From NCBI GenBank assembly GCA_900215285.1, contig OCMG01000004.1:868001-932000 (forward strand): 64,000 nt of DNA. Reading direction: 5' to 3'. The notes below the pieces were generated by a model. That model saw only the letters and a list, made by a program, of their open reading frames with translations, was not told where the DNA came from and searched no databases. Positions 45,370 to 55,081 of this stretch are shown in pieces. This DNA comes from Ensifer adhaerens. GTDB taxonomy: Bacteria > Pseudomonadota > Alphaproteobacteria > Rhizobiales > Rhizobiaceae. The position numbers and the translations under genes were made by a program. The stretch's first letter is position 1; each line of letters begins with the position of its first letter.

Positions 45370-46620
45370 ATGTCAAATCAAAAAGCACCGGAACCGGGCG
45401 ATAGCGAAACTGCACGGATTGTGATCCCTTCGGGAGGCGCAAACCAGGTGCGCGTGAGAGCCTATAATGAACGGCTGGTCCTGTCACTCGTACGAAGTCA
45501 CGAGGCCCTGTCGAAGGCGGAGATTGCCCGTGCCTCGGGTCTTTCTGCCCAAACCGTATCCGTCATCATGCGGGCGCTTGAAAAGGACGGGCTGCTGATC
45601 AAGGGGGAGCCCGTCAGGGGCAAAGTCGGTCAGCCTTCTGTTCCGATGTCGCTCAATGCTGAAGGCGTATTCGCCTTTGGTCTCAAGATTGGCCGTCGCA
45701 GCGCCGACATGATCCTCATGGATTTCGTCGGCGGCGTTCGCGCCAAGCTGAGGCGCATCTATGCCTATCCGACGCCGAGGGAAATCCTCGCCTTCGTGGA
45801 GGAAAGCCTTGCTTCCCTGGAAAGGTCGATGACGCCGCTTCAGCTCTCGCGGCTTGCCGGGCTCGGCGTCGCGGCGCCGTTCGAATTGTGGAACTGGGCC
45901 GACAATGTCGGTGCGCCGCAGGGCGAGATGGACGCCTGGCGCGATTTCGACCTTCGCGCCGAAGTCCAGGCGCTGACCCAATATCCGGTCTATCTGCAGA
46001 ACGACGCGACGAGCGCCTGCGGGGCGGAACTCATGTTCGGCCAGGGCAAGACCTACACGGACTACGTCTACTACTTCATCGGAACCTTCATCGGCGGCGG
46101 CATCGTGCTGAATTCCGCCGTCTTCACCGGGCGGACTGGAACAGCCGGTGCGATCGGCCCGCTGCCCGTGCGCGACCAGAATGGCAAGACGCGCCAGCTG
46201 ATCGACGTCGCCTCCATCTTCGTTCTCGAAACCCTGATGAAGGAGCGCGGCATCGATCCGCGTCCTCTCTGGTATTCTGCCTCGGGCTGGACCGATTGGG
46301 GCGAGCCGCTCGACCGATGGATTTCCGCAAGCGCCGAGGCGCTGGCGCAGGCCATCATCGCCGCGGCCTCCATCATCGACTTCCCGGCCGCCATCATCGA
46401 CGGCGGTTTTCCCGACTGGGTGAGAACCCGCCTCGTCATGGCGACCCGTGCGGCCCTGCAGCGCTACGATCTCCAGGGCATCATCGTGCCCGATATCATC
46501 GAGGGAAAGGTCGGCGATCAGGCGCGCGCCATCGGCGCGGCGAGCCTGCCGCTCTTTGCCCGTTACCTTACCGACCAGACTGTCTTGTTCAAGGAGTTGT
46601 CCAGTGCTGAAGGGGATTGA
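45370..46620 (+). CDS. frcR: ROK-family transcriptional regulator, FrcR-like
   Basis: 416 residues. The N-terminal winged helix-turn-helix (EALSKAEIARASGLSAQTVSVIMRALEKDGLL) is followed by a ROK sugar-kinase-like domain (GLGVAAPFELWNW, DATSACGAELMFG, YYFIGTFIGGGIV). Divergent from the fructose-type ABC operon, as in S. meliloti, where FrcR represses frcBCA. ATG at 45370 follows GGGAGGAGG. Confidence 0.9.
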   Translation: MSNQKAPEPGDSETARIVIPSGGANQVRVRAYNERLVLSLVRSHEALSKAEIARASGLSAQTVSVIMRALEKDGLLIKGEPVRGKVGQPSVPMSLNAEGVFAFGLKIGRRSADMILMDFVGGVRAKLRRIYAYPTPREILAFVEESLASLERSMTPLQLSRLAGLGVAAPFELWNWADNVGAPQGEMDAWRDFDLRAEVQALTQYPVYLQNDATSACGAELMFGQGKTYTDYVYYFIGTFIGGGIVLNSAVFTGRTGTAGAIGPLPVRDQNGKTRQLIDVASIFVLETLMKERGIDPRPLWYSASGWTDWGEPLDRWISASAEALAQAIIAAASIIDFPAAIIDGGFPDWVRTRLVMATRAALQRYDLQGIIVPDIIEGKVGDQARAIGAASLPLFARYLTDQTVLFKELSSAEGD

Positions 46621-47032
46621 TCCCATCCTGAGTCCCGAATTGTTGTTCACGCTGCGCGCGATGGGCCACACCGATGAAATCGCCATCGTTGACGGCAACT
46701 ATCCCGGGCTTGAACATGCGCGCCGACTGGTTCGGACCGATGGGCATGGCGTCATTGCGGTGCTGAACGCGATCCTCTCCGTGATGCCGGTGGACGACTT
46801 CGTGCCGGAGGCCATCTTCCGCGCCATTCCGCGCGGCGACATGGCGGCGCTCGATCCGGTGCATGAGGAAATGATCGCCTGCTGCGCGCGTCACGAGCCG
46901 ATGCGACAGGTCGTTCCCCTCGCGCCTGCCGATTTCTACACGCGGGTCCGCGCCGCACACACGGTCGTGCAGACCAGCGAACCGCGCCTTTACGGCAATA
47001 TCATCCTTCGCAAGGGCGTCATCTACCCCTGA
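46604..47032 (+). CDS. RbsD/FucU-family sugar mutarotase
   Basis: 142 residues. The conserved His near the N-terminus (LRAMGHTDEIAIVDGNYPG) and the C-terminal RLYGNIILRKGVIYP segment place it with FucU/RbsD proteins, which interconvert sugar anomers. The GTG start at 46604 has AAGGAG upstream and overlaps the end of frcR by 17 bases. It likely supplies the correct anomer of the sugar brought in by FrcBCA; the actual sugar is unproven. Confidence 0.88.
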   Translation: MLKGIDPILSPELLFTLRAMGHTDEIAIVDGNYPGLEHARRLVRTDGHGVIAVLNAILSVMPVDDFVPEAIFRAIPRGDMAALDPVHEEMIACCARHEPMRQVVPLAPADFYTRVRAAHTVVQTSEPRLYGNIILRKGVIYP

Positions 47033-47063
47033 CGGACGGCCCATTCAGCCTCCAAGAAACGAC

Positions 47064-47100
47064 GATGCCCGGGTGCGAGAGCCCCGGGCATCTTTCTTTT
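47064..47100 (+). terminator. intrinsic terminator of frcR-fucU
   Basis: GATGCCCGGG (47064-47073) pairs perfectly with CCCGGGCATC (47083-47092), followed by TTTCTTTT. 31 bases past the stop. Confidence 0.9.
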
Positions 47101-47119
47101 CATCAGGACGGATTGCCGC

Positions 47120-49615
47120 TCACGCAGCGTAGGCGTGACGCTCCTCCTGGCTCAAGCGGAACTGGCTGACAAGCTGCATGAGGTGATCGCCTTCATGGGC
47201 AAGCTGCTGCGACATGGCATTGGCCTCCTCCACCATGGCGGCATTGGCCTGGGTCATCTGGTCCATCTGGTTGACGGCCGTGTTGACCTCCTGCAGACCG
47301 GCGGACTGGTCCTGCGCCGCCTGCGCGATCATCTGCACGTGCTCGTAAAGCTGCGCGATGCGGCCGGAGATATCGCCGAGCGCCTCGCCGGTGCGCTGGA
47401 CGTGGTGAACGCCGGTCGAGACTTCGCGGGTTGCGGTGTCAATCAGGCTCTTGATCTCATTGGCAGCACCTGCGGAGCGCTGCGCCAATTCGCGCACTTC
47501 CTGCGCGACAACCGCAAAGCCCTTGCCGGCTTCACCAGCGCGCGCGGCTTCAATGCCGGCATTGAGCGCCAGAAGATTGGTCTGGAAGGCAATGTCCTCG
47601 ATGACGTCGATGATCTGCTCGATCTTGCGCGAGGCGTCCTCGATGCGGGTCATGGAATCCACCGCATCGGCGACGACCTCAGACGAAGCTTCGGCATTCT
47701 TGCGGGTTTCCCTGACGATGGCGTTGGCCTCACCCGCGCGGCTCGCAGTCTGGCGGACGGTCACCGTTATTTCGTCGACGGCGGCGGCCGTCTGCTCGAG
47801 CGAAGCGGCCTGCGTTTCGGTGCGACGCGACAGTTCGTCTGCCGAGGCGCGCATGGCGTTGCCATTGGCCTGGATGTTGTAGGCGTCCTGGCGGATCTCG
47901 GCGAGCGTTTCGTTCAGGCGCTCCAGCGAACCGTTGAAGTCCCGACGCAACTGGTCAAGGCCGCCCGCAAAGGGCGTCGAGATGGCGCAGGTCAGATCGC
48001 CGTCGGACAACTGGCGAAGCGACTGGGCAAGCTGGCGCACGGCGAAATCGATCTGTTCCTGGCTAGCCTGCTTTTCCGCATCATTGCGAACCCGCTCGGC
48101 CTCGGCCGCCAGGCGCTGTTCCTCGCTGACGGTCTCGACACGCAGCTTCTCCAGAGCATTCGCCTTGAAGACACCGAGCGCACGGGCCATGTCGCCAATT
48201 TCATCGCGACGGGTATCGCCCTGGATTGCCGTATCGAGCACGCCTTCGGCCAGGCGACGCATGGCCGCCGTGATCTGGCCGATCGGCCGGCGGAAGATCA
48301 GGATCAGGCCGATCCCCGCGAAGATCGCGATGACGATGCCGGCAATGACGACACTGATCGAAATGCTGTTGGCCGAGGTGCTTTCCTCCTTGGCTGCATC
48401 CTTCTGCTGATCCGCAAAGCGCGAGAGCAGGTTCCAGGTCTGGTCGATCTGGGCGGCGGCGGCGGAAAACTCCGTATTCTTGCGATTAAAGATATCGAGT
48501 AGCGCCTGGACATTATCGGAGAATGTGTCGAGCGTCCCCTTCAACCCGTCAGCCAGATCTTTCAGCGTCGAATCGTCGGTCACCGTTGCGCCGATATCAT
48601 CCAGCGTCTTGCCGAAGAGATAGATGTCGCCGCGCGTGGCGGCGACCTGCTCCTGGGTCGGCGCAGCAGTCATCTTGGCCACGCCGATCTCGATATTGCT
48701 GCGGATGGTGGTCAGCGACGCGATCTTGCGGTTCATTGTATTCGCCAGCGTGATCGCCTTGTCGGCGTTGGTCAGGTCGATGACCGCCTTGCGCATCATG
48801 TCGCTCGCCATCTTGTTGAGCTTGGCGGACAGGAAAAGGAGATCGGCACCGGCCGTGCTGGCGGCGCCTTCGCCGGCCTGACTGTCATCCTTCAGCTTCT
48901 TCAGCGCGGCGTTCAGCTTGACTGCGAGATCCTTCTGGTCGGTCGGCAGCGATGCCGCGAGCCTGTTCAGATCAGGGTCGGCGCGAACGGCGTCGATGGC
49001 CGCAACGCGTTCGGCGATATCGGTAATACCGTTGAGCTTGGTGTAAAGATCGCCAATCTTGCGGCCTTGGGAATCGATATCGACGCTCGACTTCAGCGCG
49101 ATTTTCTGTGCGTTCTGCACCCGCGTGGCATCTGCGACAAGCTTGAAGACGGTCTTTCCGGCAGCGGTCTGGACATCGTTCATGGTCGCGAACGCCTTGG
49201 CGATATCTGCCAGCACGGCACTGCGCTGCTGCTCCAGTTTCCAGAGCTTTTCGTTGTTGTCAGCAATCTTGGCGGTCTGCGTCAGCGCCTGATCGAGCAG
49301 CGTCACGTCGGTCTCACCCCTGAGGGTTGCGATGACATCCGCCAGGCGCGCTTTCTGCTGCGCAACGTCAGCGGCCGCCTTGTCGAAATTCGCCTTCACC
49401 GGTTCCCGCAGAAAGCCGCTGATGCTCGCGAAGACCTGCTTGTAACCATCCATCGACTGCAGAACGACATTCGAGATCTCGATACGTCCGCGCAGGATCT
49501 GGTTGGAGTAGAGGCTGACGACACCGACAAGCAATATGCTCAGTACGAATGGTGTCACCATCAGGAAAATCTTGGTTTGAATGCGGAATCGCGAAAGCAG
49601 GCCGTCAATATTCAT
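47120..49615 (-). CDS. methyl-accepting chemotaxis protein with large helical sensor
   Basis: 831 residues. The N-terminal membrane helix is [22 protein letters not shown] very long helical periplasmic region (about 45-400) includes an HBM-like helical-bundle sensor, and is followed by a second helix ([24 protein letters not shown]). HAMP domains come next, then the signalling tip [21 protein letters not shown]. No pentapeptide tail (ends ERHAYAA). The start at 49615 ([13 protein letters not shown]) is preferred over a codon at 49654. No che genes nearby. Confidence 0.92.
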   Translation of the reverse strand: MNIDGLLSRFRIQTKIFLMVTPFVLSILLVGVVSLYSNQILRGRIEISNVVLQSMDGYKQVFASISGFLREPVKANFDKAAADVAQQKARLADVIATLRGETDVTLLDQALTQTAKIADNNEKLWKLEQQRSAVLADIAKAFATMNDVQTAAGKTVFKLVADATRVQNAQKIALKSSVDIDSQGRKIGDLYTKLNGITDIAERVAAIDAVRADPDLNRLAASLPTDQKDLAVKLNAALKKLKDDSQAGEGAASTAGADLLFLSAKLNKMASDMMRKAVIDLTNADKAITLANTMNRKIASLTTIRSNIEIGVAKMTAAPTQEQVAATRGDIYLFGKTLDDIGATVTDDSTLKDLADGLKGTLDTFSDNVQALLDIFNRKNTEFSAAAAQIDQTWNLLSRFADQQKDAAKEESTSANSISISVVIAGIVIAIFAGIGLILIFRRPIGQITAAMRRLAEGVLDTAIQGDTRRDEIGDMARALGVFKANALEKLRVETVSEEQRLAAEAERVRNDAEKQASQEQIDFAVRQLAQSLRQLSDGDLTCAISTPFAGGLDQLRRDFNGSLERLNETLAEIRQDAYNIQANGNAMRASADELSRRTETQAASLEQTAAAVDEITVTVRQTASRAGEANAIVRETRKNAEASSEVVADAVDSMTRIEDASRKIEQIIDVIEDIAFQTNLLALNAGIEAARAGEAGKGFAVVAQEVRELAQRSAGAANEIKSLIDTATREVSTGVHHVQRTGEALGDISGRIAQLYEHVQMIAQAAQDQSAGLQEVNTAVNQMDQMTQANAAMVEEANAMSQQLAHEGDHLMQLVSQFRLSQEERHAYAA

Positions 49616-49834
49616 TCTGATTATCCACACACAGAGGGGGCTGGTCGTGACCATGAGACACTATGCGGAAGCAGTAAGCGATCTATTAAGGATAACCGCG
49701 AAATCCAGCCAAGGCGGTGCATATCACGCGCGCGACCGACTTTGGCCCCCATCAGCCCGGCGCGGGTTCGCCAACGCAAACTGCCTCTGGCCGCGGATCG
49801 GCATTTCAAGGGATTGAACAGATGAACAGATGGA

Positions 49835-50080
49835 TCAGTCGCGCACGCGACGGCGCGCCGCTTCAAGCAAGGTCAGCAAACCGACTTCGGCCGCCATGCC
49901 CAGATTGAAGAACAAGACCGACAGAAAAAGGAGCAGCCATCTGGTTTCTCCGCCGGACGTCAGGGCGGCGGCGGCAAAGGCTGCCAGGATGAATATCGAG
50001 ATGAGCGCGTAGGCGGCCGCAGAACGCAACTGGACCACAATCATCCCCAATGCGATGGACGTCGCTGCAATCAATGCCAT
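49835..50080 (-). CDS. small two-helix membrane protein of unknown function
   Basis: 81 residues, two hydrophobic stretches (AAAYALISIFILAAFAAAAL and LLLFLSVLFFNLGMAAEVGL) and a basic end (EAARRRVRD). I do not recognise a family. GGAAGGAG directly abuts the ATG at 50080, which is too close; initiation at the third codon (TTG) would give normal spacing. Coding is likely but not certain. Confidence 0.5.
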   Translation of the reverse strand: MALIAATSIALGMIVVQLRSAAAYALISIFILAAFAAAALTSGGETRWLLLFLSVLFFNLGMAAEVGLLTLLEAARRRVRD

Positions 50081-50252
50081 CTCCTTCCAAGCACACAGAC
50101 CTCGTGCGCAAAGCTTAGAGCCCAGCTTGTGAAGAAATGCCTAACGCCTCGCCCGGTTCCCATCCCGAACGCGTCTCAAACCGGCACGGCGCAAGACGTG
50201 ACCTCCCTCGGTCAAGCATATTGCATGTCACGCTTGCGCCTGCCGTTCGTAA

Positions 50253-50516
50253 TCAGACCAAGCCGACCAAGCCGTTCGCGGTGGTCCCGCCGGCCGCCAC
50301 CTTGGTTACGCGCAGCGGAAGCAGCATTCCCGCGGGAACGTTGGCAAAAGTCACAATCGCGCCGGAAGCGGTCGTCACGATGAGATCACCGCTCACTCCG
50401 CAATAGATGGCGCGCGTGGTTTCGGCGAGATGATCGCTGTCGCTTGGAACAATGGGAAATGCATGGGTCGCCGGGCCCGTGACCGAGGGCGCATTTTCTG
50501 AAAATCGATCTGCCAT
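50253..50516 (-). CDS. spike base protein, RCAP_Rcc01079 (gene transfer agent) family
   Basis: 87 residues. The pattern SVTGPATHAFPIVPSDSDHLAETTRAIYCGVSGD... followed by VTFANVPAGMLLPLRVTKV and GTTANGLVGL fits the RcGTA spike-base family (rcc01079), where such proteins form head fibres with rcc01080. There are no capsid, tail or other GTA genes around it. The start at 50516 (MADRFSENAP) has AAAGG upstream. Probably a stand-alone paralogue; its function outside a GTA particle is unknown. Confidence 0.75.
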   Translation of the reverse strand: MADRFSENAPSVTGPATHAFPIVPSDSDHLAETTRAIYCGVSGDLIVTTASGAIVTFANVPAGMLLPLRVTKVAAGGTTANGLVGLV

Positions 50517-50769
50517 GGTGGAACCTTTCCTGTGCGGCATGAAGGATCTTTATTGTGCCTCCGTGGGAAAAGGCGTGGAAAAGAGAATCCCCATGGGAGC
50601 GTCCCCCGTAGTCGCCCAATTTTCACAACTCCCTGAAAAACCTATCCTAATCATGATGACGCAGGCCTGAAAACGCCCTTGCGACGCACTGGCGATCATC
50701 CAGCTTTCCCCGGTGAAACACACGGCACGCGCTTTTCGCCCCGCCTCCGAGCGTGTATCCCTTGACGTC

Positions 50770-52353
50770 ATGAGCAACCTCTTCGATCCCGATTCGGCAA
50801 CGAATCTCTACGAATATTCGGTCTCGGAACTCTCGGGGTCGATCAAGCGCACCGTCGAGAACGCGTTCGACCACGTGCGTCTGCGCGGCGAGATCTCCGG
50901 CTATCGCGGACCGCATTCGTCCGGTCATGCCTATTTCAGCCTCAAGGACGACCGCGCCCGCATTGACGCCGTCATCTGGAAGGGCAGCTTTTCCAAACTC
51001 CGCTTCCGTCCCGAAGAGGGCATGGAAGTGATTGCCACCGGCAAGGTCACGACCTTCCCGGGCTCGTCGAAATACCAGATCGTCATCGAAAATCTCGAGC
51101 CTGCGGGTGCCGGCGCGCTGATGGCGCTGATCGAGGAGCGCAAGCGCAAGCTCGCAGCCGAGGGCCTGTTCGACGAGGGCCGCAAGCAATTGCTGCCCTA
51201 TATGCCGAAGGTGATCGGCGTCGTGACATCGCCGACGGGTGCCGTTATCCGTGATATCCTGCATCGCATTTCCGATCGCTTCCCGGTCCATGTCATCGTC
51301 TGGCCGGTGAAGGTCCAGGGCGAAGGCTCCGGCGACGAGGTGGCGAATGCGATTCGCGGTTTCAATGCGCTGGAAGACGGCGGGCCAATCGCGAGGCCTG
51401 ATCTTCTGATCGTCGCGCGCGGCGGCGGATCGCTTGAGGACCTTTGGAGCTTCAATGACGAGGCCGTGGTTCGCGCTGCAGCGGAGAGCGAAATCCCGCT
51501 GATCTCGGCCGTCGGCCACGAGACCGACTGGACCCTGATCGACTATGCGGCGGATGTCCGCGCGCCGACACCAACGGGCGCTGCCGAAATGGCCGTTCCG
51601 GTGAAGGCCGATCTCGAGGCGCAGGTGGCGACTTTGTCGGCGCGGCTAAAGGCGGCCGTGACGCGCCAGATGGAGGGCAACCGGCAGTCGCTCCGCGCCC
51701 TCGTTCGCGCCCTGCCCTCGCTCGATCAGTTGCTCGCGCTGCCGCAGCAGAGGCTCGACCGCGCCGCTTCCAGCCTTGGTCAAGGGCTGGAACTCAACAC
51801 TCTCAACAAACGTCGCGCCTTCGACACGGCCGCCGGCAAGCTTAGGCCCGATATGCTTGCCAGTCGCATCGGCGAGCGCCGACAGATGCTCGACCAGCGG
51901 ATGGCGCGTGCGGAACGCTCCGTGGAGCGGCTTGTCGATCGCAGCCGATCCCGTATCAACCGGGCCGATGCCGCGCTCGCAGGTCTGCCCGGACGCCTCG
52001 CGCATGAAATCGGACGTTCGGGCGACCGGCTCAAGGGGCTGGCGCTCAGAGCGGATACAGCCCTTGCCACCCGGCTTTCACGCGAACGTTCGGCGCTCGC
52101 CGCACATGAACGCATGCTGCTGTCGCTCTCCTACAAGAATGTATTGAAGCGCGGCTATGCGGTGATCCGCGATGAGGAGGATTCGGTTCTGTCCTCTGCG
52201 GAAGCCGTTTCCGAGGGCCAGTCGCTTTCCATCGAATTTGCGGATGGACGTGTTTCCGCGGCAGCGGGCGATGGCGGGTCCGTAAGCGCGCGGCCCAAAA
52301 AAGGCGAAAAGCCCGCCCCGGCGAAAAAGCCGGAGCAGGGCTCACTCTTTTGA
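50770..52353 (+). CDS. xseA: exodeoxyribonuclease VII large subunit
   Basis: 527 residues; the catalytic subunit of a single-strand DNA exonuclease working with XseB in repair. N-terminal OB-fold ([25 protein letters not shown]), then the nuclease core ([65 protein letters not shown]), a long coiled coil, and the C-terminal [11 protein letters not shown] Lys/Pro tail ending QGSLF. The start at 50770 (MSNLFDPDS) fits homologues though no clear ribosome site is seen. Confidence 0.96.
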   Translation: MSNLFDPDSATNLYEYSVSELSGSIKRTVENAFDHVRLRGEISGYRGPHSSGHAYFSLKDDRARIDAVIWKGSFSKLRFRPEEGMEVIATGKVTTFPGSSKYQIVIENLEPAGAGALMALIEERKRKLAAEGLFDEGRKQLLPYMPKVIGVVTSPTGAVIRDILHRISDRFPVHVIVWPVKVQGEGSGDEVANAIRGFNALEDGGPIARPDLLIVARGGGSLEDLWSFNDEAVVRAAAESEIPLISAVGHETDWTLIDYAADVRAPTPTGAAEMAVPVKADLEAQVATLSARLKAAVTRQMEGNRQSLRALVRALPSLDQLLALPQQRLDRAASSLGQGLELNTLNKRRAFDTAAGKLRPDMLASRIGERRQMLDQRMARAERSVERLVDRSRSRINRADAALAGLPGRLAHEIGRSGDRLKGLALRADTALATRLSRERSALAAHERMLLSLSYKNVLKRGYAVIRDEEDSVLSSAEAVSEGQSLSIEFADGRVSAAAGDGGSVSARPKKGEKPAPAKKPEQGSLF

Positions 52354-52369
52354 CCGAGAAATCACGAGA

Positions 52370-52522
52370 TCAAATTCGTCCCATTAGCAGCAGGATGATG
52401 ACGATCACCACGATCAGGCCGATGCCGCCGGAGGGGCCGTAACCCCAACCCCGCGAATAAGGCCAACTCGGAATCGCGCCAAGCAGCAGCAGAATCAGAA
52501 TGATCAGCAGGATTGTACCCAT
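52370..52522 (-). CDS. DUF3309 small membrane protein
   Basis: 50 residues: two hydrophobic helices (TILLIILILLLLGAIPSW and IGLIVVIVIILLLMGRI) joined by the conserved PYSRGWGYGPSGG loop of DUF3309. Function unknown; the family is common in alphaproteobacteria. GGAGAGGAG eight bases before the ATG at 52522 supports the start over a longer frame. Confidence 0.85.
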   Translation of the reverse strand: MGTILLIILILLLLGAIPSWPYSRGWGYGPSGGIGLIVVIVIILLLMGRI

Positions 52523-52635
52523 CTCGAAACTCCTCTCCGTAACTTTGGCGGAAGGAGAACGAATGTTCACTGGCGAGCCTTCCGCGGGAAGAAGAAGGTC
52601 TTCTTCCTTGCGCGGTTCTAACGTCAGGAGACGCC

Positions 52636-52665
52636 AAAATGTTCCGGGTACGCGAAGGCACCCGG
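52636..52665 (-). terminator. possible terminator of maeB
   Basis: CCGGGT (52644-52649) pairs with ACCCGG (52660-52665). On the minus strand a short ATTTT follows. A short stem and weak T-tract. Confidence 0.4.
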
Positions 52666-52682
52666 GACTTGGGCGCCCTCTG

Positions 52683-54980
52683 TCAGACGCTGGCGTTATA
52701 GGCGGCTATCGCCGCCATATTGACGATATCGCTGTCCTTCGCGCCGATGGACACGATCTGGACCGACTTATCCAGTCCCACGAGGATCGGGCCGATGACC
52801 GTCGAGCCGCCCAGCTCCTGCAACATCTTCGTCGAGATCGAAGCCGAGTGGAAGGCCGGCATGACCAGAACGTTGGCCGTTCCTGACAGACGGCAGAACG
52901 GATATTGCTCCATCACCTTCGGATTGAGCGCCACATCGGCGGCCATTTCGCCATCATATTCGAAATCCACGCGGCGGCGGTCGAGAATCTTCACGGCCTC
53001 GATGACGCGATCCGATCGCTCGCCCGAGGGATGGCCGAAGGTGGAATAGGCGAGCATGGCGACGCGCGGTTCGTAACCCAGCCGCCGGGCGAGACCTGCG
53101 GCTTCTTCCGCGATATCTGCCAGCTGTTCCGAATTCGGCATGTCATGAACGGCCGTGTCGGCCACCAGAACCGTGCGACCGCGGGCAAGCGCGATGGACA
53201 CGCCGATCATCCGATGACCGGCCCTGATATCGATGCAACGCTTCACGTCGTCGAGCACGGTTGAGTAATTGCGCGTCGTTCCCGACACCATGCCGTCGGC
53301 ATCGCCGAGCGCCACCATGCAGGCGGCGAAGTGGTTGCGGTCATTGTTGATGAGGCGCTGGACGTCGCGGTAGAGGTAGCCCTGCCGCTGGAGACGCGCA
53401 TAGAGATAGTCCGTATAGGCTTCGTTGCGGGTCGAAAGCCGGGCATTGACGATCTCAATGCCAGGACGATTAAGATCGACGCCCGCCTTTTCCGCCGTCT
53501 CGCGCATCTGTTCCTCGCGGCCAAGCAGAATGGCCGTGCCGAGCTGCTGGTTCACATAAGAGAGAGCGGCGCGCATGACCTGCTCTTCCTCGCCCTCGGC
53601 GAAGACGACACGCTTCGGGTTACGTCGGACATATTGATAGAGTCGCTGCAAAGTCGAGGCAATGGGATCGCGCCTTGCGTTGAGTTCGCGGGCATAGGCC
53701 TCAAGATCGAGGATCGGCTTGCGCGCGACGCCGGATTCCATCGCGGCCCTGGCCACTGCGACCGGGATCGCCGAGATGAGGCGCGGGTCGAAGGGCACGG
53801 GGATGATATATTGCGGCCCGAAACGCGGGCGATTGCCCTGGTACGCTGCGGCGACGTCATCCGGAACATCGGCACGGGCGAGATCGGCCAACGCATTGGC
53901 GGCGGCGATCTTCATGTGGTCATTGATCGTGGAGGCGCGCACGTCGAGCGCGCCCCGGAAGATGTAAGGGAAGCCCAGCACATTGTTGACCTGGTTCGGA
54001 TAGTCCGAGCGGCCCGTGGCGACGATCGCATCGCCGCGAAGCCGCGCGACATCTTCCGGCGCGACTTCCGGGTCGGGGTTCGCCATGGCGAAGATGATCG
54101 GGTTGGGCGCCATGGAGAGAACCATGTCGTCCGTCAGCGCGCCCTTGCTGGACAGGCCGAAGAACACGTCGGCGCCGACCATCGCCTCCTTCAGCGAACG
54201 GCCGTCCGTCTTAACGGCGTGGGCAGACTTCCACTGATTCATGCCCTCGGTACGGCCCTGATAGATCACGCCCTTGGTGTCGCAAAGGATGACGTTTTCC
54301 GGTGCAAAGCCCATCGACTTGATAAGTTCGATACAGGCAATCGCCGCAGCGCCTGCCCCGTTGCAGACGAGCTTGGTCGTCTTGAAATCGCGACCCGTCA
54401 GCGCGAGCGCGTTGATGAGGCCGGCGGCGGCGATGATTGCCGTGCCGTGCTGGTCGTCATGGAAAACCGGAATATCCATGATTTCGCGCAGGCGCTGCTC
54501 GATGATGAAACATTCCGGCGCCTTGATGTCTTCCAGATTGATGCCGCCAAAGGACGGACCGAGGAAGCGCACGCAATTGATGAACTCGTCCGGGTCTTCC
54601 GTGTCGACTTCCAGGTCGATGGAATCGACATCGGCAAAACGCTTGAAGAGGACGGACTTGCCTTCCATGACCGGCTTCGACGCCAGCGCGCCGAGATTGC
54701 CGAGCCCGAGAATCGCCGTGCCGTTGGAAATGACGGCGACCATGTTGCCGCGCGTCGTATAATCATAGGCGCGCGACGGATCGTCGGCGATGGCTTTCAC
54801 CGGCACCGCAACGCCGGGCGAATAGGCAAGCGACAGGTCACGCTGGGTGGCCATGGGCTTGGTCGGTGCAATTTCGAGCTTGCCGGGGCGTCCGCGTGCG
54901 TGAAAATCAAGCGCTTCCTGTTCTGTGACGGACGCGAGATTGCGCGTGCCCTTGTTCCCGCTCTTATCGTTGCCGGCCAT
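52683..54980 (-). CDS. maeB: NADP/NAD-dependent malic enzyme with phosphotransacetylase-like domain
   Basis: 765 residues; oxidatively decarboxylates malate to pyruvate. N-terminal malic domain ([60 protein letters not shown] nucleotide site, FAMANPDPE) followed from about residue 430 by a phosphate acetyl/butyryltransferase-like domain ([29 protein letters not shown]). This is the chimeric form typical of rhizobia (Dme/Tme); which cofactor it uses cannot be told. Divergent from mutS, a conserved rhizobial arrangement. Confidence 0.95.
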   Translation of the reverse strand: MAGNDKSGNKGTRNLASVTEQEALDFHARGRPGKLEIAPTKPMATQRDLSLAYSPGVAVPVKAIADDPSRAYDYTTRGNMVAVISNGTAILGLGNLGALASKPVMEGKSVLFKRFADVDSIDLEVDTEDPDEFINCVRFLGPSFGGINLEDIKAPECFIIEQRLREIMDIPVFHDDQHGTAIIAAAGLINALALTGRDFKTTKLVCNGAGAAAIACIELIKSMGFAPENVILCDTKGVIYQGRTEGMNQWKSAHAVKTDGRSLKEAMVGADVFFGLSSKGALTDDMVLSMAPNPIIFAMANPDPEVAPEDVARLRGDAIVATGRSDYPNQVNNVLGFPYIFRGALDVRASTINDHMKIAAANALADLARADVPDDVAAAYQGNRPRFGPQYIIPVPFDPRLISAIPVAVARAAMESGVARKPILDLEAYARELNARRDPIASTLQRLYQYVRRNPKRVVFAEGEEEQVMRAALSYVNQQLGTAILLGREEQMRETAEKAGVDLNRPGIEIVNARLSTRNEAYTDYLYARLQRQGYLYRDVQRLINNDRNHFAACMVALGDADGMVSGTTRNYSTVLDDVKRCIDIRAGHRMIGVSIALARGRTVLVADTAVHDMPNSEQLADIAEEAAGLARRLGYEPRVAMLAYSTFGHPSGERSDRVIEAVKILDRRRVDFEYDGEMAADVALNPKVMEQYPFCRLSGTANVLVMPAFHSASISTKMLQELGGSTVIGPILVGLDKSVQIVSIGAKDSDIVNMAAIAAYNASV

Positions 54981-55081
54981 GTTTCCTCACCTTTTTACGC
55001 TGGCGGCCTTGTGGCCCCCTCTCCATTATCATTTATAGTTCGCCGACCCGACCTCTGACCTTGAAGACCAACCCTCCTACC

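Noticed and set aside
53331..55058. Plus-strand open frame opposite maeB
   Set aside because: Antisense to a full-length malic enzyme and without recognisable motifs.
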